Shown here piece by piece: positions 7,972 to 17,111 of a DNA stretch of 45,435 nucleotides (within the stretch, counting starts at the first letter, position 1; every line of letters starts with the position of its first letter). The DNA is taken from positions 1-45,435 of the forward strand of contig CAIQRS010000068.1 of NCBI GenBank assembly GCA_903874275.1, in the 5' to 3' direction. A program made the position numbers and the translations under genes. Under the pieces are notes generated by a model. It worked only from the letters and a program-made list of their open reading frames with translations, did not search any database and was not told the DNA's origin. This DNA is from an uncultured Anaeromyxobacter sp. GTDB taxonomy: Bacteria > Myxococcota > Myxococcia > Myxococcales > Anaeromyxobacteraceae.

Positions 7972-8975
7972 CTGGAGTTCAGGTCCAGGTGCATCGCGGT
8001 GCGGACGTGCTCCATGGTCAGGGCCGCCTCGGCGCGGGCCCGGGCGGTCCCGTCGCGCACCACGTCCCGGACGTAATCGGGCTGGGCGAGCAGCGTCTCG
8101 CGCGACGCGCGGAGCCGCTCCTGGTCGGGGACGAGCCGCTCGAGCAGCTTCTTCTTGCAGTCCACGCAGCCGATCCCGGCGGTGCGGCAGTTCTCGTCCA
8201 CCCAGCCGATGGTCTCGGGGGTGCTGTAGATGCGGTGGAGGTAGAAGACGCCGCACACCTCCGGGTTCCCGGGGTCCTTGCGCAGCTTGCGGGCCGGGTC
8301 GGTCACCGCCCCCATGATCTTCTTGGTGGTGGTCTCGGCCCCCTCCCCCAGCTCGATGGCGTTCCCGTAGCTCTTCGACATCTTGCGCCCGTCGATGCCG
8401 ACCACCTTGGCCGCCTCGGTGAGGAGCGGCTTGGGCTCGGGGAAGACCTCGCCGTAGTGGAAGTTGAACTTGCGGGCGATCTCCCGGGTCAGCTCGAGGT
8501 GGGTGACCTGGTCGGCGCCCACCGGGACCATGGTGGCCTTGTAGAGGATGATGTCGGCGGCCATGAGGACCGGGTAGCCCAGGAAGCCGTAGAGCGACAG
8601 GTCGCGGTCGGTGATCTGCTCGCGCATCTCCTTGTAGGACGGGGAGCGCTCCAGCCAGCCGATGGGGGTGATCATGCCGAGGAGCAGGAACAGCTCGGCG
8701 TGCTCCTTCACCTGGCTCTGGATGAAGAGGACCGTCTTGGCCGGGTCGATCCCGGCGGCCAGGAAGTCCACGAACATCTCGAACTCGGCCAGCTTCAGCT
8801 TGTCGGTCTCGTGGTAGCTCGTGGTCAGCGCGTGCCAGTCGGCGCTGAAGAAGTGGGCCCGGGTGGTCTCCTGGAGCTTGACCCAGTTGGCGATGGCGCC
8901 GTGCAGGTGGCCGATGTGCAGCCGGCCGGTGGGGCGCATGCCGGAGACGACGATGGGGAGCTTGGGGTCGGTCAT
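7968..8975 (-). CDS. trpS: Tryptophan--tRNA ligase
   Basis: 335 residues from ATG 8975, a normal length for the bacterial enzyme. It charges tRNA-Trp with tryptophan using ATP. Class I signatures are intact: RLHIGHLHGA near residue 17 (HIGH) and GRKMSKSYG near 200 (KMSKS). It also has two Cys pairs, in GIGCVDCKKK and at CGVFYLH. The stretch around GCVDCKKKL resembles the cysteine-bearing insert of the TrpS subgroup that can carry an iron-sulfur cluster (C-x22-C-x6-C-x2-C type), but I can confirm only the nearby cysteines, not the cluster. The gene lies 12 bases after the M50 protease gene and overlaps scpA. Confidence 0.95.
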   Translation of the reverse strand: MTDPKLPIVVSGMRPTGRLHIGHLHGAIANWVKLQETTRAHFFSADWHALTTSYHETDKLKLAEFEMFVDFLAAGIDPAKTVLFIQSQVKEHAELFLLLGMITPIGWLERSPSYKEMREQITDRDLSLYGFLGYPVLMAADIILYKATMVPVGADQVTHLELTREIARKFNFHYGEVFPEPKPLLTEAAKVVGIDGRKMSKSYGNAIELGEGAETTTKKIMGAVTDPARKLRKDPGNPEVCGVFYLHRIYSTPETIGWVDENCRTAGIGCVDCKKKLLERLVPDQERLRASRETLLAQPDYVRDVVRDGTARARAEAALTMEHVRTAMHLDLNSR

Positions 8976-8987
8976 GGGGATCGGTTC

Positions 8988-9662
8988 TCAGGCGATGAGG
9001 CTGGCGAGGCGGATCATCCAGTTGATCGCGGTGTTGACGGGGCCGCCGATGAGCCGCCATCCGAAGAAGACGAAGGCCAGGAGCAAGAACATCGAGTAAC
9101 GGGAGAACGTCTCCCATCCTGGACGGAAGCGCGCCGGCAGGAACGCATCCACGATGCGGCTCCCGTCGAGGGGCGGGATGGGGAGCAGGTTGAAGATCGC
9201 CAGCACCACGTTCATCTGGATCATGCTGAAGAGGAACGCGGCGGCGATTCCGGACGCGCCTCGCCCATCCTCGCCGGCGCCCAGGGACGGATCGACGCGG
9301 GCCAAGACCCCGAGGGCGATGGCGCTGGCGATCCCGAGGAGGAAGTTGGAGGCCGGGCCCGCGAGCGCCGTGAACATCATTCCCTTCCCCAGGTCCACCC
9401 CGCGACGGAATCGACCCGGGTTCACGGGGACCGGCTTCGCCCACCCGAACGGGACGTTGGTGAACACCGGGAGGAAGAAGGTCCCGATCGGGTCCATGTG
9501 GGCGAGAGGATTGAGGGTATAGCGCCCCATCCGCATCGCGGTGTCGTCGCCCAGCCTCCGGGCCGCCCAGGCGTGGGCGAACTCGTGGACCGTGAGGGAG
9601 AGCAACAGGACAGGCAGGACGACGAGCAGTCGCTGCATGATTTCGGGCAACGAAGGAAACAA
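8988..9662 (-). CDS. Site-2 protease family (M50) membrane metalloprotease
   Basis: 224 residues if read from TTG 9662, which has GGAG 6 bases upstream; ATG 9638 (eight residues shorter) is the alternative but lacks a Shine-Dalgarno. The zinc motif HEFAH (H26, E27, H30) lies in the first membrane helix, and the third ligand in NLLPIPPLDGSRI (LDG motif), as in the short rhomboid-sized M50 peptidases. About five hydrophobic segments are present. Family members cut transmembrane substrates within the lipid bilayer; the substrate here is unknown. The short form lacks PDZ and CBS domains, so it is not RseP. It sits in a dense minus-strand run, 76 bases after xerD and 12 before trpS. Confidence 0.88.
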   Translation of the reverse strand: MFPSLPEIMQRLLVVLPVLLLSLTVHEFAHAWAARRLGDDTAMRMGRYTLNPLAHMDPIGTFFLPVFTNVPFGWAKPVPVNPGRFRRGVDLGKGMMFTALAGPASNFLLGIASAIALGVLARVDPSLGAGEDGRGASGIAAAFLFSMIQMNVVLAIFNLLPIPPLDGSRIVDAFLPARFRPGWETFSRYSMFLLLAFVFFGWRLIGGPVNTAINWMIRLASLIA

Positions 9663-9738
9663 CGGGATCTCCAGGGGAAAGGACGGTTGAGTAGCACCGG
9701 GAGGTCGGCCGGTCAACGAGACCGCCGTGCCTCCGCGC

Positions 9739-10668
9739 TCAGGCCCGCGGGTGGTGCCGGGAGTGCAGCCGGCGGGCCTGGGTCCGGTCCACGTGGGTGT
9801 AGATCTCGGTGGTCGAGACGTCGGCGTGGCCGAGCATCGCCTGGACCGCGCGCAGGTCGGCGCCCCCCTCGAGCAGGTGGGTGGCGAAGCTGTGCCGGAG
9901 CTTGTGCGGGGAGATTCGGCGGGTGATCCCGGCGGCACGGGCGTAGCGGCCGAGCAGCTTCCAGAACCCCTGCCGGGTCATGCGGCGCCCCAGGGGCGTG
10001 ACGAAGAGGTCGCGGCTCCGGCGCAGGCGCAGCACCCGTTCCCGGGGCCCCCCGAGCCAGGCGCGCAGGGCGTCGGCGGCGGGGGCGCCCACCGGGACGA
10101 GCCGCTCCTTGTTCCCCTTCCCCCGGGCCAGCAGCACCCGCGACTCGAGGTCCACCTGATTCACCTCGAGTGTGACGAGCTCGGAGACCCGCAGGCCGGT
10201 GGCGTAGAGCAGCTCGAGCATGGCCCGGTCGCGGATCCCGGCCGGGCCGCGCGCCTGGCGCGGCGCGGCCAGCAGCCGGTCCACCTCCTCCCGGGAGAGC
10301 AGCTGCGGGAGCTTGCGGGTCCGGCGCGGTGCGTCCACCTCGTCGGTGGGGTCGGTCCGGGCCACCCGCTCGGAGAGGAGCAGGCGGTGCAGGCCGCGGA
10401 TGGCCGAGAGCGCCCGGGCCTGGCTGCGCGGGGCGATGCCATCCCTGGCCAGCGCGCCCAGGTGCGCCTGGACGTCCTGGCGGGAGACCTCGTCCCAGGA
10501 GCTCCGCCCCGTCGCCGACAGGAAAACCAGGTAGCGGCGCACGTCCCGGGCGTAGGACTCCACCGAGTTCCTGGCCAGCCCCTTCTCGACGCGCAGGTGG
10601 GTGAGGAAGAGATCGAGCGCCGGGGTGAGCGGCCCCCCCTCGGCGGCCGGGGGCTCGCGGCGGGCCAT
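9739..10668 (-). CDS. xerD: Site-specific tyrosine recombinase XerD
   Basis: 309 residues from ATG 10668, which shares one base with the preceding stop (TGATG). A SAM-like N-terminal domain (about 15-105, [20 protein letters not shown]) is followed by the catalytic domain. The active-site set is complete: Arg in [12 protein letters not shown], Lys in [11 protein letters not shown], His-x-x-Arg in [14 protein letters not shown], His in [13 protein letters not shown] and the nucleophilic Tyr in TEIYTHV. XerD works with XerC at dif to resolve chromosome dimers at division. Length and sequence favour the housekeeping enzyme over a phage integrase, and the neighbouring scpAB genes also serve chromosome segregation. 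Confidence 0.9.
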   Translation of the reverse strand: MARREPPAAEGGPLTPALDLFLTHLRVEKGLARNSVESYARDVRRYLVFLSATGRSSWDEVSRQDVQAHLGALARDGIAPRSQARALSAIRGLHRLLLSERVARTDPTDEVDAPRRTRKLPQLLSREEVDRLLAAPRQARGPAGIRDRAMLELLYATGLRVSELVTLEVNQVDLESRVLLARGKGNKERLVPVGAPAADALRAWLGGPRERVLRLRRSRDLFVTPLGRRMTRQGFWKLLGRYARAAGITRRISPHKLRHSFATHLLEGGADLRAVQAMLGHADVSTTEIYTHVDRTQARRLHSRHHPRA

Positions 10669-11282
10669 CAGAGGTCCGAGGCGTCGCCCTTGCCGGCGCG
10701 CACCACCACCGGCTCGGGGCCGGTGAGGTTGACGACGGTGGACGGCTCGTTCGGGCGGTAGCCGCCGTCGAGGACGAGCTCGAGCCCGTGCCCGAGACGG
10801 TCGCGGACGTCCCGGGCGTCGATGAGCACCTCACCGTCGGGCGTGGCGGCGGACGTGGAGACGACCGGGTGGGCGAGCCTCCGCACGATCTCGAGCGCGA
10901 CCGGGCTGGCCGGGAGACGGACGCCGACGGTCTTCTGCCGCCGCAGGGCCAGGTCGGGGACGAGCCGGGTGGCCGGCAGGATGAAGGTGAATGGGCCGGG
11001 CGTCTTGCGGCGCAGGACCCGGAAGGCGGCGTTGTCGAGCATGGCGTAGCGCGCCACCTCGGCCAGGTCGGAGCAGATGAAGGAGAGCTCGTGGCTGTGC
11101 GGCAGCGCCTTGAGCTGGTAGATGCGCTCGATGGCCCGCTTGTCGAACAGGTCGCAGGCGATGGCGTAGTAGGTGTCGGTGGGAAACGCGACGAGGCCGC
11201 CGGAGGCGAGCACGCTCACCGCCTTCTCCACCACCCGCGGCTGCGGGTGCTCCGCGTCGATGCTCCAGATGGTCGCCGTCAT
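10668..11282 (-). CDS. yciO: Sua5/YciO/YrdC-family protein, YciO-like
   Basis: 204 residues from ATG 11282. The fold is that of L-threonylcarbamoyladenylate synthase (TsaC/Sua5), which makes the precursor of the t6A tRNA base. The sequence, however, follows the YciO branch: [17 protein letters not shown] replaces the KxR motif of TsaC, and [27 protein letters not shown] and PSTVVNL follow as in E. coli YciO. Automatic pipelines would probably name it threonylcarbamoyl-AMP synthase. Whether it supports t6A synthesis depends on whether a second TsaC/Sua5 exists elsewhere in the genome. It starts 40 bases after glnD and overlaps xerD by one base. Confidence 0.85.
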   Translation of the reverse strand: MTATIWSIDAEHPQPRVVEKAVSVLASGGLVAFPTDTYYAIACDLFDKRAIERIYQLKALPHSHELSFICSDLAEVARYAMLDNAAFRVLRRKTPGPFTFILPATRLVPDLALRRQKTVGVRLPASPVALEIVRRLAHPVVSTSAATPDGEVLIDARDVRDRLGHGLELVLDGGYRPNEPSTVVNLTGPEPVVVRAGKGDASDL

Positions 11283-11322
11283 CGCCAGGCCTCCCCGGAG
11301 GTTACCAGGGAGGGAGCGCCGG

Positions 11323-14082
11323 TCAATTGCGCGTCAGGGCCTGGGTGACCACGTCGGCGATCCGCTTCGCCTCGGCCCCCTCGACGCGGCGCCCGTCCCG
11401 GTTGCGAACGTAGAAGGCGTCGGCGGCCCGGTGCCCCTCGGTGGTGATGCGGGCCAGGTCCACGGTGAGTCCCAGGTCGAAGAAGGTGCGGGACAGCGTG
11501 TGCAGGAGCCCCACCCGGTCGGCGGTGAAGACGTCCACCACGCTGTGGTGGCGGGAGCTGTCGTTGTCGATGACCACCTTGGTGGCGACCCGCGGCAACG
11601 GCCGGGCCGGGAGCGGCGAGGCCTTGAGCCGCCGGGCCATGAGTTCCTCGAGGTCCACCTTGTCGACCAGGACGCCCTGGAGGTCGGCCCGGGCGGCCCG
11701 CCAGCGGACCGGGTCGATGGCGCCCCCCTCCGGGCCGCGCAGCTCGAAGAGGTCGAGGGCCTGGCCGGCGATCCAGCCCAGCGCCGGGTCCACCGGCGTG
11801 GAGAAGACCTCGGCGTGCTGGATGTCGATGCGGTGGGCGGCCAGCACCCCGGCCACGAGCGCGAGCAGCCCGGCCCGGTCGGCGGCGGTGAGGGCCAGCT
11901 CGGAATGGCCGAGCGACGGACGGTGGCGCACCACCGCGGCCAGCGGCCGCTGTCGCCCCATGGCGAGGAGGCGCAGGTGGCGCGGCGCCTGCGCCGGCAG
12001 CTCGGTCAGGAAATAGCGGGCCGGCATGGCGGCGACGAAGCGCTCGCGCTCCTTCGCGGGCACCCCACGCGCCGCGAGCGCGGAGACCACGGCGGCCCGG
12101 CCGCTGGCCTCGTGGGTCCCCGGGACCGGGCGCCCTGCCCGCTCCCCGCCGGCGGTGAGCAGGCTCCGGGTCTTCTCGTAGAGCTCGCGCAGCAGCCTCC
12201 CCTTCCAGTCGGTCCAGGTCTTCGGGCCCACCGTGGCGATGTCCGCGTAGGTCAGGAGATAGAGCTTGTCGAGCCGGTCGGCGGTCCCCACCTCCTCGGC
12301 GAAGGAGTGGATGAGGTCGGGATCGGAGAGGTCGCGCCGCTGCGCGATGTTGGCCATGCGGAGGTGCTTCGCCACCAGCCACTCGACGTCGGCCGCCTCG
12401 TCCGGGTCGATCCCCATCCGCACGCAGGCGGCGGCGGCAATCTCGGCGCCGCGCGTCGAGTGGTCCTTGCCCGACCCCTTCCCGATGTCGTGGAAGAGGG
12501 TGCCCAGGTAGAGGCCGAGCGGGTGGGCCAGTCCCTGCATGAGGCCGGTGAGCCCGTCGATCTGGATGTCGCCGTTGCGGAGCGCCAGCAACCTCCGCAC
12601 CGCGAACAGGCTGTGAACGTCGACGGTGTACACGTGGTAGAGGTCGATCTGGCGGCGGGCGGTGACCCGGGCGAACTCCGGGATCACCCGCTCCATCACC
12701 CCGACCTCGTGCATGACCTGGAGGAAGCGCCCGCGCGTCCCGGGCCGGGTGAAGAGCGCGAGCAACTCCTGGTTCAGCTCCGGGTCGGCGGACGCCTCGG
12801 GGAGGAACTCGGAGGCCGCCTGGGCGGCCAGATCGCGCGCAAAGGGGTAGAGGTCGAGCCCCTCCCGGTCGGCCACGGCGAAGAGGCGGACCAGCGCGGC
12901 CGGGGATCGGCGCAGGACGTCCCGGTCGGCCACCGTGAGCCTGCCCCGGAACACCTTGAACTCACCGCCGGCGATGGGGCGCGCGTCCGGGGACAGCGTG
13001 CTGGTCTCGGCGCCCTTGCGGGAGGCCAGCGCGTCGGCGCGGCGCCAGGGCTTGGCCCGGGAGGGCTCGAGGCAGCGGTCCACCAGCGCGTCGCTGGCCA
13101 CCAGGATGGTCTTCGCCGCCAGGTAGTAGTGGCGCATGAAGTCCTCGACCGCCGCGTCACCCTCCCCGTAGCCCATGAAGGCGGCCAGCTGCGGCTGAAG
13201 GTCGAAGGTGATCTGGTCGGTCTTGCGACCGGTCAGGTAGTGGAGGTGGTTGCGGATGCGCCAGACGAAGTCGCGGGCGCGGCGCAGCTCCCGCACCTCC
13301 TGCTCGGGGAGGAGCGCCCGGGAGAGGAGGTCGGTGATGCCGGCCACCTTGAAGCGGGCACGGGCCGCCCACAGCCCCATCTGGAGATCGCGGAGGCCTC
13401 CCTCCGACTGCTTGAGGTTGGGCTCGAGGAGGTAGAGCGAGTCGCCGAACTTCTCGCGCCGCTCCCGCGCCTCCCGGGTCTTGTCGGCGATGAAGGCGTC
13501 CACCTTGGCCTGGGAGAGGCCGTGGAGCTGATCGCGCTCCAGCTCCTGGAAGAGCGCCCGATCGCCGTGGAGGTGGCGCAGGTCGAGGAGCGCCGTGCGC
13601 GCGGTGTGATCGGATGCGGCCAGCTCGTCGCAGGCGTGGATGTCGCGGATGCCGTACCCGACCTCGAGCCGCAGGTCCCACAGGGCGTAGAGGAACTTCT
13701 CGCTCGCCTCCTTCACGAACGGTCCGGGCTCCCGCTTCTCGTGGAGGACCAGGAGATCCAGGTCGCTGTAGGGGGCGAGCTCGCGCCTCCCGTAGCCCCC
13801 CAGGGCCACCAGGGCCACGGGCGTGGGGGGGTGGCTGGCCGCCGCCGAGGCGAGAGACCTCTCCCAGATCGCGGCCACGATCCGGTCCATCGCCGCGCTG
13901 AGCAGGCGGACCACGGTCCGGCCGCTCCCGCCGGCCAGGTGGACGGCCTCGACGTAGCCTCGCAGGGCGTTGAAGTCGGCCCGGACGTCGCCGGTGAGCG
14001 GCGGCATCGCCTCGAGGCGCGACTCGAACTCGTAGGGGGCGGCCCTGGGCAGCTTGGCGAATGATGCGTCCTGGACCAGCAT
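11323..14082 (-). CDS. glnD: Bifunctional [protein-PII] uridylyltransferase/uridylyl-removing enzyme
   Basis: 919 residues from ATG 14082, the usual GlnD size. Domains in order: nucleotidyltransferase (about 90-230) with GGYGRRELAPYSDLDLLVL; a helical GlnE-like linker; HD phosphohydrolase (about 470-600) with LGTLFHDIGKG; and two ACT domains, roughly 710-790 and 830-910 (e.g. VVDVFTADRVGLLHTLSRTF). GlnD adds UMP to PII when glutamine is low and removes it when glutamine is high, so it controls nitrogen assimilation. The catalytic aspartates (SDLD) and the HD pair are intact, so both activities are expected. No strong Shine-Dalgarno is seen at this ATG. No PII gene lies in the window. The gap to the amidase gene upstream is 24 bases. 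Confidence 0.95.
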   Translation of the reverse strand: MLVQDASFAKLPRAAPYEFESRLEAMPPLTGDVRADFNALRGYVEAVHLAGGSGRTVVRLLSAAMDRIVAAIWERSLASAAASHPPTPVALVALGGYGRRELAPYSDLDLLVLHEKREPGPFVKEASEKFLYALWDLRLEVGYGIRDIHACDELAASDHTARTALLDLRHLHGDRALFQELERDQLHGLSQAKVDAFIADKTREARERREKFGDSLYLLEPNLKQSEGGLRDLQMGLWAARARFKVAGITDLLSRALLPEQEVRELRRARDFVWRIRNHLHYLTGRKTDQITFDLQPQLAAFMGYGEGDAAVEDFMRHYYLAAKTILVASDALVDRCLEPSRAKPWRRADALASRKGAETSTLSPDARPIAGGEFKVFRGRLTVADRDVLRRSPAALVRLFAVADREGLDLYPFARDLAAQAASEFLPEASADPELNQELLALFTRPGTRGRFLQVMHEVGVMERVIPEFARVTARRQIDLYHVYTVDVHSLFAVRRLLALRNGDIQIDGLTGLMQGLAHPLGLYLGTLFHDIGKGSGKDHSTRGAEIAAAACVRMGIDPDEAADVEWLVAKHLRMANIAQRRDLSDPDLIHSFAEEVGTADRLDKLYLLTYADIATVGPKTWTDWKGRLLRELYEKTRSLLTAGGERAGRPVPGTHEASGRAAVVSALAARGVPAKERERFVAAMPARYFLTELPAQAPRHLRLLAMGRQRPLAAVVRHRPSLGHSELALTAADRAGLLALVAGVLAAHRIDIQHAEVFSTPVDPALGWIAGQALDLFELRGPEGGAIDPVRWRAARADLQGVLVDKVDLEELMARRLKASPLPARPLPRVATKVVIDNDSSRHHSVVDVFTADRVGLLHTLSRTFFDLGLTVDLARITTEGHRAADAFYVRNRDGRRVEGAEAKRIADVVTQALTRN

Positions 14083-14106
14083 TGGGAGGTTGCTATAGCT
14101 CGCCCG

Positions 14107-15888
14107 TCAGCGGGCCGCCACGCGGCTCCTTCCGGAGAAGTCCACGATCGCCCGGGCCACTCCGTCGGCCACCAGCTGCTGGTAGGCGGGGTTCGCGAGA
14201 CGCTGCTCCTCGGCGCGGTTCGAGATGAATGCGGTCTCGACCAGGACGGCCGGCATCCGGGCGCCGAGCAGGACGTAGAAGAGCGCGCTCTTCACCCCGC
14301 GGTCCCGCACCGGCCCCTGGGCCTGCCGGGTGCGGGCGGTGATCTCCTTCTGCACCAGCCGGGCCAGGGTCCTCGACGCGCCGGCGCTCGACTTCGAGTT
14401 CAGGTCGGTGAGGATCCGCGTCACGTCGCCGGAGGTCTCCTCCAGGTCCATCGTTCCGTTCTCGCGCGCGGCCAGGCGTCGGGCGTACCGGTCGTCGGTG
14501 ACGTTCAGGAAATAGGTCTCCACCCCGCTCCGGTCCCGGCGGGGGTTGGCGTTGGTGTGAAGCGACACGAAGAGGTCGCCGCGAGCCAGGTTGGCGATGG
14601 CGGTGCGCTCCTCGAGCTTGAGGTAGCGGTCGTCGGTCCGGGTGAGCGTGACCTCGAACCCGCTGGCGCGGAGCCTGGTGGCGAGCTTCCTGGCCATGGC
14701 CAGGGTGACGTCCTTCTCGCGCACGCCGCGGGGCCCGATGGCGCCCGTGTCGTGCCCGCCGTGGCCGGCGTCCACGATGATCCGGCGGATGGGCCTGTCG
14801 GCCGCCTCGGCATCCTCGTCCTCCCCCGGCGGGCGCGGCAGAGCCCTGGCGACGGCCTCCTTGCGGGCCTCCTCCACGCCCAGGTCCACGATGAGCCGGG
14901 GTGGGTCACCCAGCGTGAAGACCTGGTAGGCGTCCTTCCCCTTCAGCTCGAGGACCACCCGCACGGTGTCGGGGCCGTGCTGGGCGGTGCGGACGCGGTG
15001 CAGGAGCGTGTCCGCCACGGTGCGATCCCGGCCCGGTCCGTCGAGCACCGCGGGGCGCAGGTCGAGCGCGAGCCGCCTGGGATGATCGGCGGTGGCCGGC
15101 AGTTCCTGCTTCTCGAAGGAGACCGGCTGGGACAGGTAGACCGCGACGCGGGTGTAGTCGGGGCTGGTCCAGGAGTTGATCTCGGTGACGTGCGCCGGGC
15201 CCCCGGCGAGGGGCTCGGGCCCCTTCTCCGGCAACGGGACCGGCTGGGCGTCCGCCATGGCCTCCTCGAGCACCGGGTCGGCCGATTCTTCCTCCTCTGC
15301 GGCCGGCGCCGGGGGCGTCGGGGTTGGAACCGGGACGGCGGGCGGATCGACCCGGCGTGCCGGGGGAGCGCCGGGCGACGGGGCGACCTTCCGGATCGCC
15401 TTGGCGACGGGCGACGGTTCGTCCCCGGCCTCGCGCCGGATCGCGGCGGCCAGCGACGCGCCCTGCGGCGCCCCGGCCTTCGATGCGCGTGCGGCCAGGC
15501 GGAGAGCGGCCTCGCGGTCCGATTCCACCGCCGAGAACCGGTAGAGCGCGTAGCGGGCGCGGGCGGCGTCGAGGAGCGCGGGGCCGGTGTCGGGTCCGCG
15601 GGCGGCGCGCTCCAGCGACGCGATGGCCTTCTCCCAGTTGTGCCGGTACCGCCGCCTGGCGGGGCTCTTCTTGACCGCGGCAATCTCGGCCCGGGCCTTT
15701 TGAAGCGCCGGGGAGGCCTGTCGGGGGGGAGCGGCCTCCCGCGGCCGGGAGGCCGACGGAGCCGGCCGGGGGGTGCGGCCGGAGGCCTTGGCCGAACTCT
15801 TCCCGGCCGCTTCCAGGGGCAGGAGGAGCGCGATCGCCAGGGCGAGGGCGAGGGAGGCGAGCCGTTTCCTGTGGCCGGACGGGGGCAT
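14107..15888 (-). CDS. amiC: N-acetylmuramoyl-L-alanine amidase with AMIN domain (AmiC-like)
   Basis: 593 residues from ATG 15888. Domains: signal peptide (about 1-30); a long Pro/Ala-rich, probably flexible segment with a TPR-like stretch (about 55-150); an AMIN domain (about 240-340, TSPDYTRVAVYLSQPVSFEK), which targets the enzyme to the septum or to peptidoglycan; and an Amidase_3 domain (about 365-585). Zinc and catalytic residues are visible: His in VDAGHGGHDTGA, Glu in LKLEERTAIA, His in SLHTNANP and the catalytic Glu in VLVETAFISN. It hydrolyses the MurNAc-L-alanine bond in the periplasm and serves cell separation. The N-terminal extension is longer than in E. coli AmiC (417 residues). 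It is the first gene of the minus-strand run and is divergent from elbB. Confidence 0.93.
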   Translation of the reverse strand: MPPSGHRKRLASLALALAIALLLPLEAAGKSSAKASGRTPRPAPSASRPREAAPPRQASPALQKARAEIAAVKKSPARRRYRHNWEKAIASLERAARGPDTGPALLDAARARYALYRFSAVESDREAALRLAARASKAGAPQGASLAAAIRREAGDEPSPVAKAIRKVAPSPGAPPARRVDPPAVPVPTPTPPAPAAEEEESADPVLEEAMADAQPVPLPEKGPEPLAGGPAHVTEINSWTSPDYTRVAVYLSQPVSFEKQELPATADHPRRLALDLRPAVLDGPGRDRTVADTLLHRVRTAQHGPDTVRVVLELKGKDAYQVFTLGDPPRLIVDLGVEEARKEAVARALPRPPGEDEDAEAADRPIRRIIVDAGHGGHDTGAIGPRGVREKDVTLAMARKLATRLRASGFEVTLTRTDDRYLKLEERTAIANLARGDLFVSLHTNANPRRDRSGVETYFLNVTDDRYARRLAARENGTMDLEETSGDVTRILTDLNSKSSAGASRTLARLVQKEITARTRQAQGPVRDRGVKSALFYVLLGARMPAVLVETAFISNRAEEQRLANPAYQQLVADGVARAIVDFSGRSRVAAR

Positions 15889-15911
15889 CGGACGAGTCCA
15901 CCCTACGCCCG

Positions 15912-15941
15912 GTGATATCGCGATCCAGTTTTCGGTATGAT
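15912..15941 (+). promoter_or_regulatory. Putative sigma-70 promoter of the elbB-like gene
   Basis: GTGATA at 15912-15917 (4 of 6 to TTGACA) and TATGAT at 15936-15941 (5 of 6 to TATAAT) are 18 bases apart, 28 bases before the start codon, within the 80-base divergent gap. Confidence 0.45.
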
Positions 15942-15968
15942 CCGGTCCCCAGCAAACGGAGGTTCGCC

Positions 15969-16634
15969 ATGGCCACGCAGAAGCGGGTTGGAGTCATCCT
16001 CGCGGGGAGCGGGTACCTCGACGGTTCGGAGATCCAGGAGGCGACGCTCACCCTCCTCTTCCTCGACAAGCGCGGCGCGAAGGTCACGGCCATGGCGCCC
16101 GACGTCCGGCAGATGCACGTCGTCGATCACGTCAGGGGCGAGCCGGCCGGGAGCGAGGCGCGCAACGTCCTGCACGAGGCGGCCCGCATCACCCGCGGAG
16201 CCATCGTGGACGTGAAGGCGGTGAAGGCCGAGGACCTCGACGCCCTGATCATCCCGGGCGGCTACGGCGCAGCGAAGAACCTGTGCACCTTCGCGACCGA
16301 GGGGGTGAAGCTCCAGGTGAATCCCGACGTCGAGCGGCTGGTCCGGGACATGGCCGCGGCCGGGAAGCCGCTCGGCTTCGTCTGCATCGCACCGGTGATC
16401 GCCGCCAAGGTGCTCGGCGCGAAGAAGGTCAAGCTCACCATCGGCAACGACCCGGCCACGGCGGCGGCGCTGAACGCGCTCGGCGCCGTCCACGTGGACG
16501 CCCCGGTGGACCAGATCGTGGTGGACGAGAAGAACCGGGTGGTCTCGACGCCCGCTTACATGCTGGGCCCCACCATCGCCCCGGTCGCGGCCGGAATCGA
16601 GCGGCTGGTGGGAGCGGTGCTCGAGATGGCATGA
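15969..16634 (+). CDS. elbB: ElbB-like DJ-1/PfpI superfamily glyoxalase
   Basis: 221 residues from ATG 15969, with GGAGG 6-10 bases upstream. It is collinear with the isoprenoid-biosynthesis-associated ElbB: VGVILAGSGYLDGSEIQEA at the start, IIPGGYGAAKNLCTFA, and the nucleophile elbow with Cys in GFVCIAPVIAAKVL. Members of the DJ-1/PfpI superfamily use this cysteine, and glyoxalase III activity on methylglyoxal or glyoxal has been reported for ElbB. The physiological role is unsettled and the link to isoprenoids is by name only. It has its own likely promoter and is divergent from the amidase gene. The cytochrome gene follows after 154 bases, so it is probably a separate unit. Confidence 0.9.
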   Translation: MATQKRVGVILAGSGYLDGSEIQEATLTLLFLDKRGAKVTAMAPDVRQMHVVDHVRGEPAGSEARNVLHEAARITRGAIVDVKAVKAEDLDALIIPGGYGAAKNLCTFATEGVKLQVNPDVERLVRDMAAAGKPLGFVCIAPVIAAKVLGAKKVKLTIGNDPATAAALNALGAVHVDAPVDQIVVDEKNRVVSTPAYMLGPTIAPVAAGIERLVGAVLEMA

Positions 16635-16788
16635 TCCTCACGTTGACGCCGGTCAATGCGCGATGGCTCCGGTGGGGCCATCCTGCCGCGACCGTGAATC
16701 TTGGCGGACGAGTTTCGTCCCTGGATCAACCAACGATTCCTTCCGGACCAACCCTCCGGCAGGAACGCCAACCTGAAGGGGGAGTCCC

Positions 16789-17085
16789 GTGAAGAAGATC
16801 CTCAGCGCAGTCCTCGCCGTCGCCTTCATCGCCGTCGCCTCGAACGCCGTCGCCGCGCCGCCTCCCGCCGAGGTCGTCCTCAAGGGCGCGACCCAGCCGG
16901 CCGTCACCTTCGACCACAAGAAGCACCAGGGCCAGGGCTGCAAGAAGTGCCACGGGGAAGGCGCTCCCGCGAAGATCGACCTCACCAACAAGGACAAGGC
17001 CCACGCCCTCTGCATCGACTGCCACAAGGAGAAGGCCAAGGGCCCGGTGGACGCCAAGGCCTGCGCCGCCTGCCACAAGAAGTAG
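16789..17085 (+). CDS. Periplasmic triheme cytochrome c7 (PpcA-like)
   Basis: 98 residues from GTG 16789, with AAGGGGGAG 5-13 bases upstream. A Sec signal peptide (about 1-23, ending NAVAA) is followed by a mature part of about 75 residues. It has exactly three heme-binding CXXCH motifs: C51-H55 (CKKCH), C75-H79 (CIDCH) and C92-H96 (CAACH). Three further histidines, two in FDHKKH and one in KAHALC, sit where PpcA has its distal ligands, so bis-histidine coordination of all three hemes is expected. The lysine-rich surface and length match Geobacter PpcA, which carries electrons through the periplasm during metal or electrode respiration. The 154-base gap before it holds a TTGACG at 16643-16648 but no convincing -10. 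A strong hairpin follows. Confidence 0.93.
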   Translation: MKKILSAVLAVAFIAVASNAVAAPPPAEVVLKGATQPAVTFDHKKHQGQGCKKCHGEGAPAKIDLTNKDKAHALCIDCHKEKAKGPVDAKACAACHKK

Positions 17086-17111
17086 CCGGGAATTCCAGAT
17101 CGCAGCGACGG

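Noticed and set aside
16643-16671. Promoter for the cytochrome gene (TTGACG)
   Set aside because: No acceptable -10 sequence lies 15-19 bases downstream.
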